Assembly: GCF_040436315.1 (NCBI RefSeq) | Contig: NZ_AP031572.1 | Coordinates: 1,240,001-1,304,000 of the forward strand | Direction of reading: 5' to 3' | DNA length: 64,000 nucleotides | Origin: Synechocystis sp. LKSZ1 | Lineage (GTDB): Bacteria; Cyanobacteriota; Cyanobacteriia; Cyanobacteriales; Microcystaceae | Shown: one piece after another, positions 9,510-18,341 of the stretch | Layout: each line of letters begins with the position of its first letter | How positions within the stretch are numbered: position 1 is the first letter of the stretch | The notes under the pieces: model-generated | The model's database searches: none | The model's input: the letters and a program-made list of their open reading frames with translations, nothing else | Told to the model about the DNA's origin: nothing | Made by a program: the position numbers and the translations under genes

Positions 9510-9925
9510 CCGAACCTCTATTCTGGCTCGCGCTATCCCTTGTTCTCGTATCCGTCAGTCTTGCTGCCGTTCTGGTCACGGCCCTACCAGCCCTACAAGA
9601 ATTGGGTCGGGCAGCCCGCAGTGCCGAAAAACTTTTCGATAGTCTGAACCGAGAATTTCCGCCAACCCTAGAGGCCATTCGCTTGACGGGTCTAGAAATT
9701 AGTGAATTAACCGATGAACTGGATCAAGGGGTTAAAAGTGCAACGGAATTTATCCAAACCGTTGATCAAGGCCTGACGACCGCTAAGGCCACTGTGACAA
9801 CCGTCCAGGGAACAAGCCAGCGTTTTTGGATAGGAGTTCGTACCGCTTGGCAAACTTGGCAGGGCCATCCCCCGGTAAAATACCAAGCAAAGCTCATTGA
9901 AAGACGTCGGGGCCGCGAGCGTTAG
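9506..9925 (+). CDS. DUF948-like membrane protein with helical tail
   Basis: 139 residues. A membrane segment at residues 5-28 (FWLALSLVLVSVSLAAVLV) is followed by a long amphipathic helix resembling DUF948 proteins (LSELTDELDQGV-type spacing, LTTAKATVTTVQGTSQRF). It is coupled to the upstream YtxH-like gene through an ATGA overlap. The YtxH/DUF948 pairing recurs in bacteria and suggests a two-protein membrane assembly, but the function is unknown. Confidence 0.7.
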   Translation: MTEPLFWLALSLVLVSVSLAAVLVTALPALQELGRAARSAEKLFDSLNREFPPTLEAIRLTGLEISELTDELDQGVKSATEFIQTVDQGLTTAKATVTTVQGTSQRFWIGVRTAWQTWQGHPPVKYQAKLIERRRGRER

Positions 9926-10198
9926 AATAGAATCGCCCGACCTAACTGTTTTAAACCCAGTTGGAATTGATCAGGACTGGGGAGATTTGTAGGTCATTGG
10001 TTGCAGATTTTACAGTTTAGCTATGCAAGAAAAGAATTAAAGAGTTTTGATAATTTATTAACTCTAAAGACAGGGCCTAATCTGGCTATGATGGGGGAGC
10101 AAAGACGATCGTCCCTGCCATAAATGTCGCCAAAAATACCATAGACAACGAGCCCTTTCGCTCACAATTGGCGTAGTATTCCATCCCTACCATTTTCT
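9926..10198 (+). promoter_or_regulatory. argZ leader/promoter region
   Basis: A 273-bp gap upstream of argZ, AT-rich around 10010-10070. A 6-bp inverted repeat AGAGTT(10041-10046)/AACTCT(10060-10065) with a 13-bp spacer lies just upstream of a TATGAT hexamer at 10087-10092 that could serve as a -10 box; no good -35 is visible. No NtcA consensus (GTA-N8-TAC) was found. The roles are guesses. Confidence 0.3.
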
Positions 10199-12322
10199 AT
10201 GACTGACCCTATCCGTATTTTGATGTGTGCCCCTGACCACTACGACGTGGATTATGTGATTAATCCCTGGATGGAAGGCAATATCCACAAATCTTCCCGT
10301 GACCGTGCCGTGGAACAGTGGCAGAAATTATATGAAGTCATTAAAGGCTGTGCCATTGTGGACTTGGTAGCCCCCGCGAAGGGATGGCCCGACATGGTAT
10401 TTACGGCTAATGCCGGATTAGTCCTGGGCAAAAACGTGGTTCTCAGTCGTTTTTTCCATAAGGAACGCCAGGGAGAAGAACCCTATTTCAAGGCCTGGTT
10501 TGCAGAAAATGGCTTTACCGTTTACGAATTACCCAAGGATCTGCCCTTTGAAGGGGCCGGTGATGCCCTCTTTGACCGGGAAGGACGCTGGTTATGGGCC
10601 GGCTACGGTTTTCGCTCTGAATTAGATTCCCATCCCTACATTGCCGAATGGCTAGATACCGAAGTCGTTTCCCTGCGTCTGATCGATGAGCGCTTCTACC
10701 ATCTAGATACTTGCTTTTGTCCCCTCACGGGCGGTTATCTGCTTTACTATCCACCGGCCTTTGATGCCTATTCCAACCGCGTGATTGAAATGCGGATTCC
10801 CCCTGAAAAGCGGATCGTAGTGGCGGAACCCGATGCGGTGAAGTTTGCCTGTAATGCGGTCAATATTCATCAGACCATCATTATGAATCAGGTCAGTCAA
10901 GACCTGAAAAATCGACTCCAAGCCGTGGGCTTTGAAGTAATTGAAACGCCCCTAAGTGAATTCCTCAAGGCCGGGGGAGCCGCGAAATGTCTCACCCTAC
11001 GGGTCACAGAGCCCATTCTCGAAACGGTTCATGCCAATGTTCCCATTGAGAGTCGGGTGGTACACATGGAGGGCCATTTGCTAGATGCCGGTCTCCTGAA
11101 CCAGGCCCTGGATACCATCGTTGAAAATAGCGGCAGTTTCCGCGTGCTGAACTTCAACTTAGGGGTTGAGCGCAACAGTGTTTCGTCGGCGGAAGTCCGA
11201 GTTTCGGCCCCATCCCACGACATTATGGAAGGCATTATGACCCAACTGATCGAGTTGGGGGCTGTGCCACCGCCCCAGGAACTCTGTGACATTAATACAG
11301 AGGTGGTTACCCAGGCCGGGGTTGCACCGGATGATTTCTATGTCAGTACGATTTACCCCACGGAAGTCCGGGTCAATTGTGAGTGGATGCGCGTAGAAAA
11401 CCAACGGATGGATGCGGCGATTGTGGTCGGTCAAACGGTCACTGGCCCTACGGCAACCTGTAAACTACTCCGGGATCTCCAGGTCGGAGACCGGGTGATG
11501 GTCGGCGTCGAAGGGATTCGAACCATTAAAAAAGTGGAATCCCACGAAGCAGGACGTAAGGAAAATAAAGAATTTGCCTTTATGGCCTCCGGAGTTTCGA
11601 GCGAACGCCGGGTGGAACTACTAGTAGAACAAGTAGCCTGGGAAATACGCAAAATTCGAGACCAGGGCGGCAAAATCGTGGTGACGGCCGGGCCGGTCGT
11701 GATTCATACCGGGGGTGCTCAACACCTGTCTCACCTGATTCGTGAGGGTTACGTTCATGCTCTCCTGGGAGGCAATGCCATCGCGGTTCATGACATGGAA
11801 CAGGCCGTGATGGGAACGTCCCTAGGGGTTGACATGCAACGGGGGATTCCGGTGCGAGGCGGCCACCGTCATCACCTCAAGGTGATTAATACCATCCGGC
11901 GCTATGGTGGGATTCGTCCGGCGGTGGAGGCCGGCTTTATTCGCAAAGGGGTCATGTACGAATGCATTAAAAATCAGGTTCCCTACTGTCTAGCGGGTTC
12001 CATCCGCGATGATGGCCCGCTACCGGATACGGAAATGGATCTGATCCAGGCCCAGGGCCGCTATGCCGAGTTAATCCAAGGGGCCGACATGATTCTGATG
12101 CTATCCAGTATGTTGCACTCCATTGGGGTCGGGAATATGACCCCCGCCGGCGTCAAGATGGTCTGTGTGGATATTAATCCCGCCGTGGTCACCAAGCTGA
12201 GCGACCGGGGTTCCGTCGAATCCATTGGCGTTGTCACGGATGTGGGGCTCTTCCTGAGTCTACTGGTACAACAACTCAACCACTTGACTCAGCCCTATAG
12301 CCAAGAACAAGTCCTAGTTTAG
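10199..12322 (+). CDS. argZ: ArgZ/AgrE, arginine dihydrolase fused to a LOR/SDH-type domain
   Basis: 707 residues. Residues 1-~280 form a guanidine-modifying (amidinotransferase-fold) domain that converts arginine to ornithine, CO2 and two NH3. The residues known from ArgZ/AgrE are in place at identical numbering: Asn71 (MVFTANAGL), His168 (RFYHLD) and catalytic Cys264 (GGAAKCLTLR). Residues ~285-700 are the TIGR00300-type LOR/SDH domain with a nucleotide-binding region (GGNAIAVHDMEQAVMGTSLG). In Anabaena AgrE this half turns ornithine into proline; in Synechocystis ArgZ it is described mainly as a dihydrolase. The enzyme starts the cyanobacterial ornithine-ammonia cycle that mobilises arginine and cyanophycin nitrogen. 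It is full length. Confidence 0.94.
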   Translation: MTDPIRILMCAPDHYDVDYVINPWMEGNIHKSSRDRAVEQWQKLYEVIKGCAIVDLVAPAKGWPDMVFTANAGLVLGKNVVLSRFFHKERQGEEPYFKAWFAENGFTVYELPKDLPFEGAGDALFDREGRWLWAGYGFRSELDSHPYIAEWLDTEVVSLRLIDERFYHLDTCFCPLTGGYLLYYPPAFDAYSNRVIEMRIPPEKRIVVAEPDAVKFACNAVNIHQTIIMNQVSQDLKNRLQAVGFEVIETPLSEFLKAGGAAKCLTLRVTEPILETVHANVPIESRVVHMEGHLLDAGLLNQALDTIVENSGSFRVLNFNLGVERNSVSSAEVRVSAPSHDIMEGIMTQLIELGAVPPPQELCDINTEVVTQAGVAPDDFYVSTIYPTEVRVNCEWMRVENQRMDAAIVVGQTVTGPTATCKLLRDLQVGDRVMVGVEGIRTIKKVESHEAGRKENKEFAFMASGVSSERRVELLVEQVAWEIRKIRDQGGKIVVTAGPVVIHTGGAQHLSHLIREGYVHALLGGNAIAVHDMEQAVMGTSLGVDMQRGIPVRGGHRHHLKVINTIRRYGGIRPAVEAGFIRKGVMYECIKNQVPYCLAGSIRDDGPLPDTEMDLIQAQGRYAELIQGADMILMLSSMLHSIGVGNMTPAGVKMVCVDINPAVVTKLSDRGSVESIGVVTDVGLFLSLLVQQLNHLTQPYSQEQVLV

Positions 12323-12388
12323 TCGCCGGGTCGATAAATCTTCGCTATGGTGGGAAGCGACCCAATTCCTAAACAGAGGGCCTTTTCA

Positions 12389-12484
12389 ATGACGAGTGAT
12401 CAATTACTAATGCTGGTGGTATTGCTAATCCCAGGCCTACTGCTATCTGCCCTAGTGATGGGGAGTTTTGCCAAGGGAGGTTAA
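12389..12484 (+). CDS. 31-residue single-span membrane ORF, unrecognised
   Basis: A small ORF in the 203-bp space between argZ and the convergent corA. It begins ATG at 12389 with an SD-like AGAGGG at 12375-12380, 8 bp upstream. The product starts MTSDQLLMLVVLLIP and ends MGSFAKGG: a short polar N-terminus, about 20 hydrophobic residues broken by Pro-Gly, and a basic tail, the layout of tiny photosystem, cytochrome b6f or NDH-1 subunits. It is not PsaM, PetG, PetL, PetN, PsbM or Psb30 as I know them. A well-placed ribosome site and a clean hydrophobic reading frame support it; function unknown. Confidence 0.55.
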   Translation: MTSDQLLMLVVLLIPGLLLSALVMGSFAKGG

Positions 12485-12525
12485 GGGGCCAGGGGGCCTT
12501 GTCGTTAGTCGGCTTGACGACGGGC

Positions 12526-13716
12526 TTACCCCCTGGTCTGCCGGCTCCTGAGGCCCAAGGGCTGACGCCGAAACCAGCCTCGTTTCCAGAAGATGAGTAA
12601 TAGGCTGGCCGCAATGATCAGCATTACCGTTAAACACAACGCGTAACCCCAATACCAATTCAACTCCGGCATATTGAAGGGAGATTTTTCCGTATTAAAA
12701 TTCATCCCGTAGATACCGGCAATAAAGGTTAGGGGAATAAAAACGGTGGAAATAATCGTCAAAACCTTCATAATCTCATTCATTTTCTGGCTCATTGCCG
12801 AGAGATAAACATCCATCAGGCTAGAGGCCAGCTCACGATAGGTTTCAATCACATCAATAATCTGGATCGTGTGATCGTAGCAATCCCGAAAATAATTAAT
12901 CACCGTTGGGGAAATTAATACGGCATTATCTCGAATCAAGGTATTAAAAATCTCCCGTTGGGGCCAGATGGTACGCCGCAGGGCCAATAATTCTCGACGA
13001 ACTTCATAGATCCCGTTGAGAGTGGTTTCATCGGGATGGGTGACGGCTTCCGTTTCTAGTTTTTCTAAACGATCACCGTACAGTTCTAAAACGGGGAAAA
13101 AATTATCAATAATGGCATCCAGCAGAGCGTAGCAAAGATAGTCCGCATTGAGGCGACGAATGGGCCCAATCCCTTTAGCTAGACGATGACGTACCGGCTC
13201 AAAAGGATCCCTGAGGGGTTCTTCTTGAAGCGTAATCAGATAGTTCTTGCCTAACACAAAGCTGATTTGTTCAATCCAAAAGCCATCCCCCGGCTTGGCG
13301 ATTACCATTTGGGCAATGATTAATAAAAAATCTTCGTGGTACTCAATCTTAGGCCGCTGAGGAACATTAACAATATCCTCTAAAATCAGGGGGGGTAAAT
13401 GGAAACAATCGGCTAACTCCCGGAGCAAAGGTTCGCTCCCCAGGCCCTGGACATCAATCCACGTAACCGAATCTTCTCCCTGGCTGAAGGCTAGACATTC
13501 CTTCGGGGATAAACGATGGGCACGATGGAGGTGCTCAGCACCGTAGTCAATCACCGAAATCTCGGTGGGATAGGCATCGGGAGCAATCTGTACCGTGCCG
13601 GGGGCACTACCAGGTTGATTATAGTAATAATCAAAAAGGTCAATTTCTTCGTTATTCAGAGAAGTTACAGAATTGGTCATAAAGTCATCAAAGGGAGATT
13701 TTTTCCATGAAATCAT
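12526..13716 (-). CDS. corA: CorA-type Mg2+/metal transporter
   Basis: 396 residues. A cytosolic N-terminal alpha/beta and helical funnel domain is followed by two C-terminal membrane helices. The first ends in the ion-selectivity motif YGMNF (IAGIYGMNFNTEKSPF), after the conserved pre-TM helix LSAMSQKMNEIMKVLTIIST. The C-terminus is basic, as required for CorA gating. It forms a pentameric channel for Mg2+ (or Co2+/Ni2+). The start could instead be Met13 (13680, MTNSVTSLNN), because the first 12 residues are not conserved. Confidence 0.93.
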   Translation of the reverse strand: MISWKKSPFDDFMTNSVTSLNNEEIDLFDYYYNQPGSAPGTVQIAPDAYPTEISVIDYGAEHLHRAHRLSPKECLAFSQGEDSVTWIDVQGLGSEPLLRELADCFHLPPLILEDIVNVPQRPKIEYHEDFLLIIAQMVIAKPGDGFWIEQISFVLGKNYLITLQEEPLRDPFEPVRHRLAKGIGPIRRLNADYLCYALLDAIIDNFFPVLELYGDRLEKLETEAVTHPDETTLNGIYEVRRELLALRRTIWPQREIFNTLIRDNAVLISPTVINYFRDCYDHTIQIIDVIETYRELASSLMDVYLSAMSQKMNEIMKVLTIISTVFIPLTFIAGIYGMNFNTEKSPFNMPELNWYWGYALCLTVMLIIAASLLLIFWKRGWFRRQPLGLRSRQTRG

Positions 13717-13975
13717 GGTTTTTCGGTGACCAAGCTGTCTTTAAGCTTTAATTTACATTGAACAAATAAATGCTCTGGCCATTGTATTTTTCAAGAAACA
13801 AATTCGCTACAATTTTCGCAGAAATATGATTGGTATTTTTAAGAAAATTAAAGTTTCGGATCTGAAACTGGAATTTGGCAATAATTCTAACTGTAAAATC
13901 TGTTCTCAGCAAGCATTACAAATAAGCATCTTTGTTTTACTTTTCTGCTAAAAGTTAGCCTCAACCACTGATTAA

Positions 13976-13993
13976 GTTGGCTTGTGAACCAAC
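13976..13993 (-). terminator. Weak hairpin after the ROK kinase gene
   Basis: GTTGG(13976-13980)/CCAAC(13989-13993) with an 8-nt loop lies directly downstream of the minus-strand stop codon at 13996. It is followed on that strand only by TTAAT, not a long T run, so termination would be weak. The remaining 13717-13975 is AT-rich and holds the promoter region of corA, with no recognisable site. Confidence 0.3.
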
Positions 13994-13995
13994 GT

Positions 13996-14889
13996 TTAGC
14001 CCTTCCCGATACTTTGCCAGGCTAGGCGGGCAGCTCCTAACATACCGGCTCGATTGCCCAATTCTGCCACCACAATGGTCAGATCTTCCCGTGTTGGGGC
14101 CAAGACTCGATCCTGAATTTCCGCCGTCAGGGCCGGTAAAAAATAGTCGGCACTGGCACTAATGCCCCCCCCTAAAATCACGGCCTGGGGCGTGAGCACG
14201 TAGAGCAAATTAGCCAGCCCTACCCCCAGTAATTGACCATAGCGTTCCCAGTAGGCCAGGGCCTCGGGAATCCCCTTAGCCGCTAATTGGGCCAATTCGG
14301 CTCCATTTTTGCCGGTTTCTCGCTGGATGGCCTGGGCGGAGACGTGCTGTTCCAGGGAACCCCGATTGCCACTATGACAATCCGGCCCGCGATAATCAAT
14401 ACTCAGCAGGCCCAATTCCCCGGCGGCTCCGTGGCGACCAACAAATAAATTGCCGCCCAGAAAAATGGCCCCGCCCACCCCCGTCCCCAAGGTGAGGAGA
14501 ATAAAATCTTGAAAGTGACGGCCGGCCCCCAGCCAGGCCTCCCCCAACCCCGCACAATTGGCATCATTTTCCAATACGACCGGCAGGCCAATAGCGGTCT
14601 CTAACCAATCGGCCAGGGGCACATTGTGCCATTGCGGAAGGTTAATGGCCAATTTGGCTAACCGTCTAGACGCATCGGTTGGCCCTGGCATCCCCACTCC
14701 CAGGGCCTGGCAATGCTCGGTTTTCAGTCGCTGAATTGCTGGAATTAAGGCCTGGAGAACCGCTTCGGGAAAAGCGGGTTGGGGCGTGGGAACTGAAAAG
14801 GACGCGAGACAGGTGCCATCAGCTAAAAAACGACCGAGCTTAATGGCAGTACCGCCGAGGTCAATACCCATCACTTGGGCCTGGTTCAT
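13996..14889 (-). CDS. ROK-family sugar kinase (probable glucokinase)
   Basis: About 297 residues from ATG 14889 (MNQAQVMGIDLGGTAIKLG); 11 unconserved codons extend to 14922. The phosphate-1 motif DLGGTAIKLG, the catalytic ENDANCAGLGE (Asp acts as general base) and the glycine motif LTLGTGVGGAIFL are intact. The ROK zinc motif CxCGxxGCxE is degenerate: GPDCHSGNRGSLEQ keeps the first cysteine but has serine in place of the other two. The EQHVSA sequence after it is retained. Glucose is the likely substrate from family membership. It is divergent from chlB. Confidence 0.85.
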   Translation of the reverse strand: MNQAQVMGIDLGGTAIKLGRFLADGTCLASFSVPTPQPAFPEAVLQALIPAIQRLKTEHCQALGVGMPGPTDASRRLAKLAINLPQWHNVPLADWLETAIGLPVVLENDANCAGLGEAWLGAGRHFQDFILLTLGTGVGGAIFLGGNLFVGRHGAAGELGLLSIDYRGPDCHSGNRGSLEQHVSAQAIQRETGKNGAELAQLAAKGIPEALAYWERYGQLLGVGLANLLYVLTPQAVILGGGISASADYFLPALTAEIQDRVLAPTREDLTIVVAELGNRAGMLGAARLAWQSIGKG

Positions 14890-15205
14890 AACAAAGGAAC
14901 AATAAGAGGACAAAAAGAACACTAGAATTGTTCAGCTTTTTTTAAGCATCTTTGGATTATCCATCAATTGTGTGAATAAACATTAAGAATTGTGTTATCA
15001 AAGTCAGCGGATTGCCTGGCCTGAAAAGCGGCAACATCCCGTGCCTAAATTATTTCAGCCATTGCCCCTAACCTTGGCCTGTAAAGTTCCCCCTCGACAA
15101 GCGCAATGCCCAGAACGACAATTCTAGACAGGATTTGGCTAGGTTCCTGTGATAGGGCCAGTCAAGTTGTGATGGATTTGCTGAAATTCTCCCCGAGATG
15201 GTTTT
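14890..15205. other. Divergent ROK kinase/chlB intergenic region
   Basis: 316 bp without a supported gene. An AT-rich stretch at about 14938-15002 contains two ATTGTGT direct repeats about 25 bp apart and probably carries the kinase promoter. The chlB-proximal part is mixed in composition with no clear -10/-35, NtcA or HLR1 motif. Nothing more specific is seen. Confidence 0.5.
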
Positions 15206-16732
15206 ATGAAATTAGCCTACTGGATGTATGCGGGCCCGGCTCACATTGGTACTCTCCGCATTGCTAGCTCCTTTAAAAATGTCCATGCCATCATGCACGC
15301 ACCCCTGGGGGACGATTACTTTAACGTCATGCGCTCGATGCTAGAGCGGGAACGCGATTTTACCCCCGTCACCGCCAGCGTGGTGGATCGCAATGTCCTG
15401 GCGCGGGGTTCCCAGGAAAAAGTGGTTAACAATATTGTCCGCAAAGACCAAGAGGAACGACCGGATCTGATCGTACTAACACCAACCTGTACCTCCAGTA
15501 TTTTGCAGGAAGACCTGAAAAACTTTGTGGATCGGGCCCAGATGGATGCTCAGGGCGATGTCCTACTAGCGGATGTCAATCACTACCGCTTCAATGAACT
15601 CCAGGCCGCCGATCGTACCCTCCAACAGATTGTCCAGTTCTACTTAGACAAGGCCCGTCGTCAAGGGGAATTGCCGACCGAGAAAACCGCAACCCCTTCG
15701 GTCAATATCATTGGTCTGACTACCCTGGGTTTCCACAACAATCACGACGCGACGGAACTCAAGCGCTTGATGACGGATCTCGGCATTCAGGTGAACGTGG
15801 TGGCCCCCGCTGGCGCAACGGTTGACCAATTAAAAGATCTGCCCAAAGCCTGGTTTAATCTCTGTCCCTACCGGGAAGTGGGCCAAATGACGGCCCAGTA
15901 TCTAGAGCGGGAATGGGGGATACCCTTTGTGGATATTACGCCCATGGGGGTGGTGGAAACAGCCCGCTGTATTCGTCAGATCCAAACGGTACTGAATGCC
16001 CAAGGGGCCGGGGTCGATTACGAAGACTACATCAATGAGCAAACCCTATTTATTTCCCAGGCGGCCTGGTTTTCCCGCTCCATCGATTGCCAAAATTTGA
16101 CCGGGAAAAAAGCGGTGGTCTTTGGGGATAACACCCACGCCGCGGCCATGACCAAAATCCTAGCCCGAGAAATGGGAATTAAGGTGGTACTCGCGGGGAC
16201 TTACTGCAAGTACGATGCTGAATGGTTCCAGGGCCAAGTCCAGGGCTATTGTGACGACGTTTTAATTAGCGATGATAACGGGGCCATTGCCGATGCTATT
16301 GCACGCTTGGAGCCTGCCGCTATTTTTGGAACCCAGATGGAACGTCATGTGGGCAAACGGCTCGATATTCCCTGCGGCGTGATTGCGGCTCCGATCCATA
16401 TTCAAAACTTTCCCCTGGGCTACAAACCCTTCCTCGGCTACGAAGGCACCAATCAAATTGCCGACCTGGTCTATAACTCCTTTACCCTGGGCATGGAGGA
16501 TCACCTCTTGGAAATCTTCGGTGGCCACGACACCAAGGAAGTCATTACCAAAGGCATTTCCGCCGACTCAGACCTGAGCTGGAACAAAGAGGCCCAGGCC
16601 GAATTGAATAAAATTCCGGGCTTTGTGCGGGGAAAAGTCAAGCGCAACACCGAGAAATTTGCTCGGGAGCGTCGGTTTGCTGAAATCACCCTAGAGGTGA
16701 TGTACGCCGCCAAGGAGGCTGTCGGGGCCTAG
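15206..16732 (+). CDS. chlB: ChlB, light-independent protochlorophyllide reductase subunit B
   Basis: 508 residues, the usual cyanobacterial length. The N-terminus [15 protein letters not shown] is diagnostic. Asp36 ([12 protein letters not shown]) is the aspartate that replaces a cysteine as ligand of the NB [4Fe-4S] cluster. The nitrogenase-like core ([12 protein letters not shown]-type cluster cysteine, [15 protein letters not shown]) and the C-terminal Ycf-type domain ([16 protein letters not shown]) are complete. With ChlN and ChlL it reduces protochlorophyllide in the dark. chlN and chlL are not in this window, so chlB stands alone here. Confidence 0.98.
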   Translation: MKLAYWMYAGPAHIGTLRIASSFKNVHAIMHAPLGDDYFNVMRSMLERERDFTPVTASVVDRNVLARGSQEKVVNNIVRKDQEERPDLIVLTPTCTSSILQEDLKNFVDRAQMDAQGDVLLADVNHYRFNELQAADRTLQQIVQFYLDKARRQGELPTEKTATPSVNIIGLTTLGFHNNHDATELKRLMTDLGIQVNVVAPAGATVDQLKDLPKAWFNLCPYREVGQMTAQYLEREWGIPFVDITPMGVVETARCIRQIQTVLNAQGAGVDYEDYINEQTLFISQAAWFSRSIDCQNLTGKKAVVFGDNTHAAAMTKILAREMGIKVVLAGTYCKYDAEWFQGQVQGYCDDVLISDDNGAIADAIARLEPAAIFGTQMERHVGKRLDIPCGVIAAPIHIQNFPLGYKPFLGYEGTNQIADLVYNSFTLGMEDHLLEIFGGHDTKEVITKGISADSDLSWNKEAQAELNKIPGFVRGKVKRNTEKFARERRFAEITLEVMYAAKEAVGA

Positions 16733-16760
16733 GGTTTGATCATTTTGTCGGAGGTGGGCC

Positions 16761-18332
16761 ATGACGGAACAAAACACCTATCTTGAATTCATCGACGAAG
16801 CCAGTAACGCTCATAAATTCTATGAAGTGAGGGTGATCGGTTCGACCGTTACCATTCGTTTTGGCCGTCTCCAGACCCAGGGCACCATCCAAGTCAAAAC
16901 CTACGCCACGCCCGAACAGGCCCAAGCCGAGGCCAACAAGAAAATTCGGGAAAAACAACGCAAGGGCTATGGTCTGGCCCCGGCTCCCCCAGTTACCCCA
17001 GGGCCAGAGGCAACAACGACCATTGCCCCTATTTCTCCACTCTCTGAGCCAGCGGCAACAACAACCGTTAGCCCGATGACCGAGACTCCTAAGCCGTCTA
17101 ATAATTCCTCAGCTGTCCTGGCTCAGACCCCTCCCACTATTTCCTTAAGTCAACCGGCCCCTTCTTCCTTGCCCCTGGCACCCTTCTCTCCGGCCAGGCC
17201 CCCGACACCGGAGATGATCCGCTGGCGCTTTGATTCGGGCTTTCCGGCCTTTGGCCTGGCGGTGGATGAAAACCATTGTTGGCTCGGCAATGAAAAGGGC
17301 CAAGTGTTTAAGCTGGATCACCAGGGCCAGGTCTTGCAAAAATATCAACTACCCGACGCGGTGAAATGTATTGTCACTGATGATATTTGGCTCTACGTGG
17401 GCTGTGACAATGGCAATATCTATGACCTAACTGGCAAATTTCCCTACCTGGCCTATGAGATCGAACGGGGCCTGGATCTCCTCTGGCTAGACATCTACGA
17501 CGGCATGCTAGGGGTTTCTGATGCCAATGGGGGCCTGAGTAAAACCGACCCCGAGGGGGAAGTCCTGTGGAATCGGCTGAGTGGGGGCCGACTGGGCTGG
17601 ATGCTCTGCTGTGATGCCCAGGGCTTTTACCATGGCCATACCAAAGGTGTCACCATGTACGAGTTTGAGACGGGTCGTCAAGCGTGGCATCAGGCCACCC
17701 TGGGGAAAGTACTCTTTGGTTGTCAAAACGGCGATCAGCTATTTGTGGCGACGAGCGGTAAGGTCGTCCAGAGCTTTCGTAAGACCGGAGAACCGCTGAT
17801 GACGTATCCTTGCGAAGCCTCGGTGTATTGCTGTACAACGGATGCGACCGGTTCCTACCTCTACGCGGCGGATAGCTCGGCTTTTATCTATTGTTTTAAT
17901 CAGGCGGGGGAACGGCTTTGGAAAGTAGCAACGGGGAATGGTTCGGCCCTATCGATGCAATTTTTTGACCAGGCCCTGTATTTTGTGACCAACCAAGGCC
18001 TGATGGTGGGCTGGGATTTGCAGGTGAAGGCCTCACCGGACTCCCCCCCGATCCAACCCCTAACCCCCGCGCCCAATCTCCCCAGTCAAGGCCTAGTGGC
18101 CCTCGAAACGACGACACAAAAGGGCCCAGGGGTGATTCTGGAATGTTTTCGTCAGGGCCAGCAATTGCGGGTACATCCCCTCTCGGAGGGCTATCATCGG
18201 GATTGGATGGTGCAATTTCCGCGAGATTTGCGGAGGGAAGGAGACCGCTACTGGGTGCAGGAACTGCGGGAAGCTAAACAGGGCGGCTACTACCGCACCT
18301 ACGGCGATATTAAACGTCTGGTGGAGGATTAA
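16761..18332 (+). CDS. WGR-domain protein with C-terminal beta-propeller
   Basis: 523 residues in three parts. Residues 1-75 are a WGR domain (FYEVRVIGSTVTIRFGRLQ, then AQAEANKKIREKQRKGYG). Residues ~78-150 are a Pro/Thr/Ser-rich linker. Residues ~150-430 are repeated Trp/Asp-rich blades of a WD/PQQ-like propeller (CWLGNEKGQVFKLDHQGQVL, WLYVGCDNGNIYDLTGKFP), followed by a short C-terminal module ending YRTYGDIKRLVED. WGR domains occur in PARPs and MolR-like regulators, where they contact nucleic acid or protein. No catalytic domain is present. A propeller paralogue follows after 9 bp. It starts 28 bp after chlB. Function unknown. Confidence 0.75.
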   Translation: MTEQNTYLEFIDEASNAHKFYEVRVIGSTVTIRFGRLQTQGTIQVKTYATPEQAQAEANKKIREKQRKGYGLAPAPPVTPGPEATTTIAPISPLSEPAATTTVSPMTETPKPSNNSSAVLAQTPPTISLSQPAPSSLPLAPFSPARPPTPEMIRWRFDSGFPAFGLAVDENHCWLGNEKGQVFKLDHQGQVLQKYQLPDAVKCIVTDDIWLYVGCDNGNIYDLTGKFPYLAYEIERGLDLLWLDIYDGMLGVSDANGGLSKTDPEGEVLWNRLSGGRLGWMLCCDAQGFYHGHTKGVTMYEFETGRQAWHQATLGKVLFGCQNGDQLFVATSGKVVQSFRKTGEPLMTYPCEASVYCCTTDATGSYLYAADSSAFIYCFNQAGERLWKVATGNGSALSMQFFDQALYFVTNQGLMVGWDLQVKASPDSPPIQPLTPAPNLPSQGLVALETTTQKGPGVILECFRQGQQLRVHPLSEGYHRDWMVQFPRDLRREGDRYWVQELREAKQGGYYRTYGDIKRLVED

Positions 18333-18341
18333 GCATTCATC

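Noticed and set aside
10041-10065. AGAGTT/AACTCT hairpin as an arginine riboswitch
   Set aside because: Only a 6-bp stem with a 13-nt loop; no conserved aptamer structure recognised.
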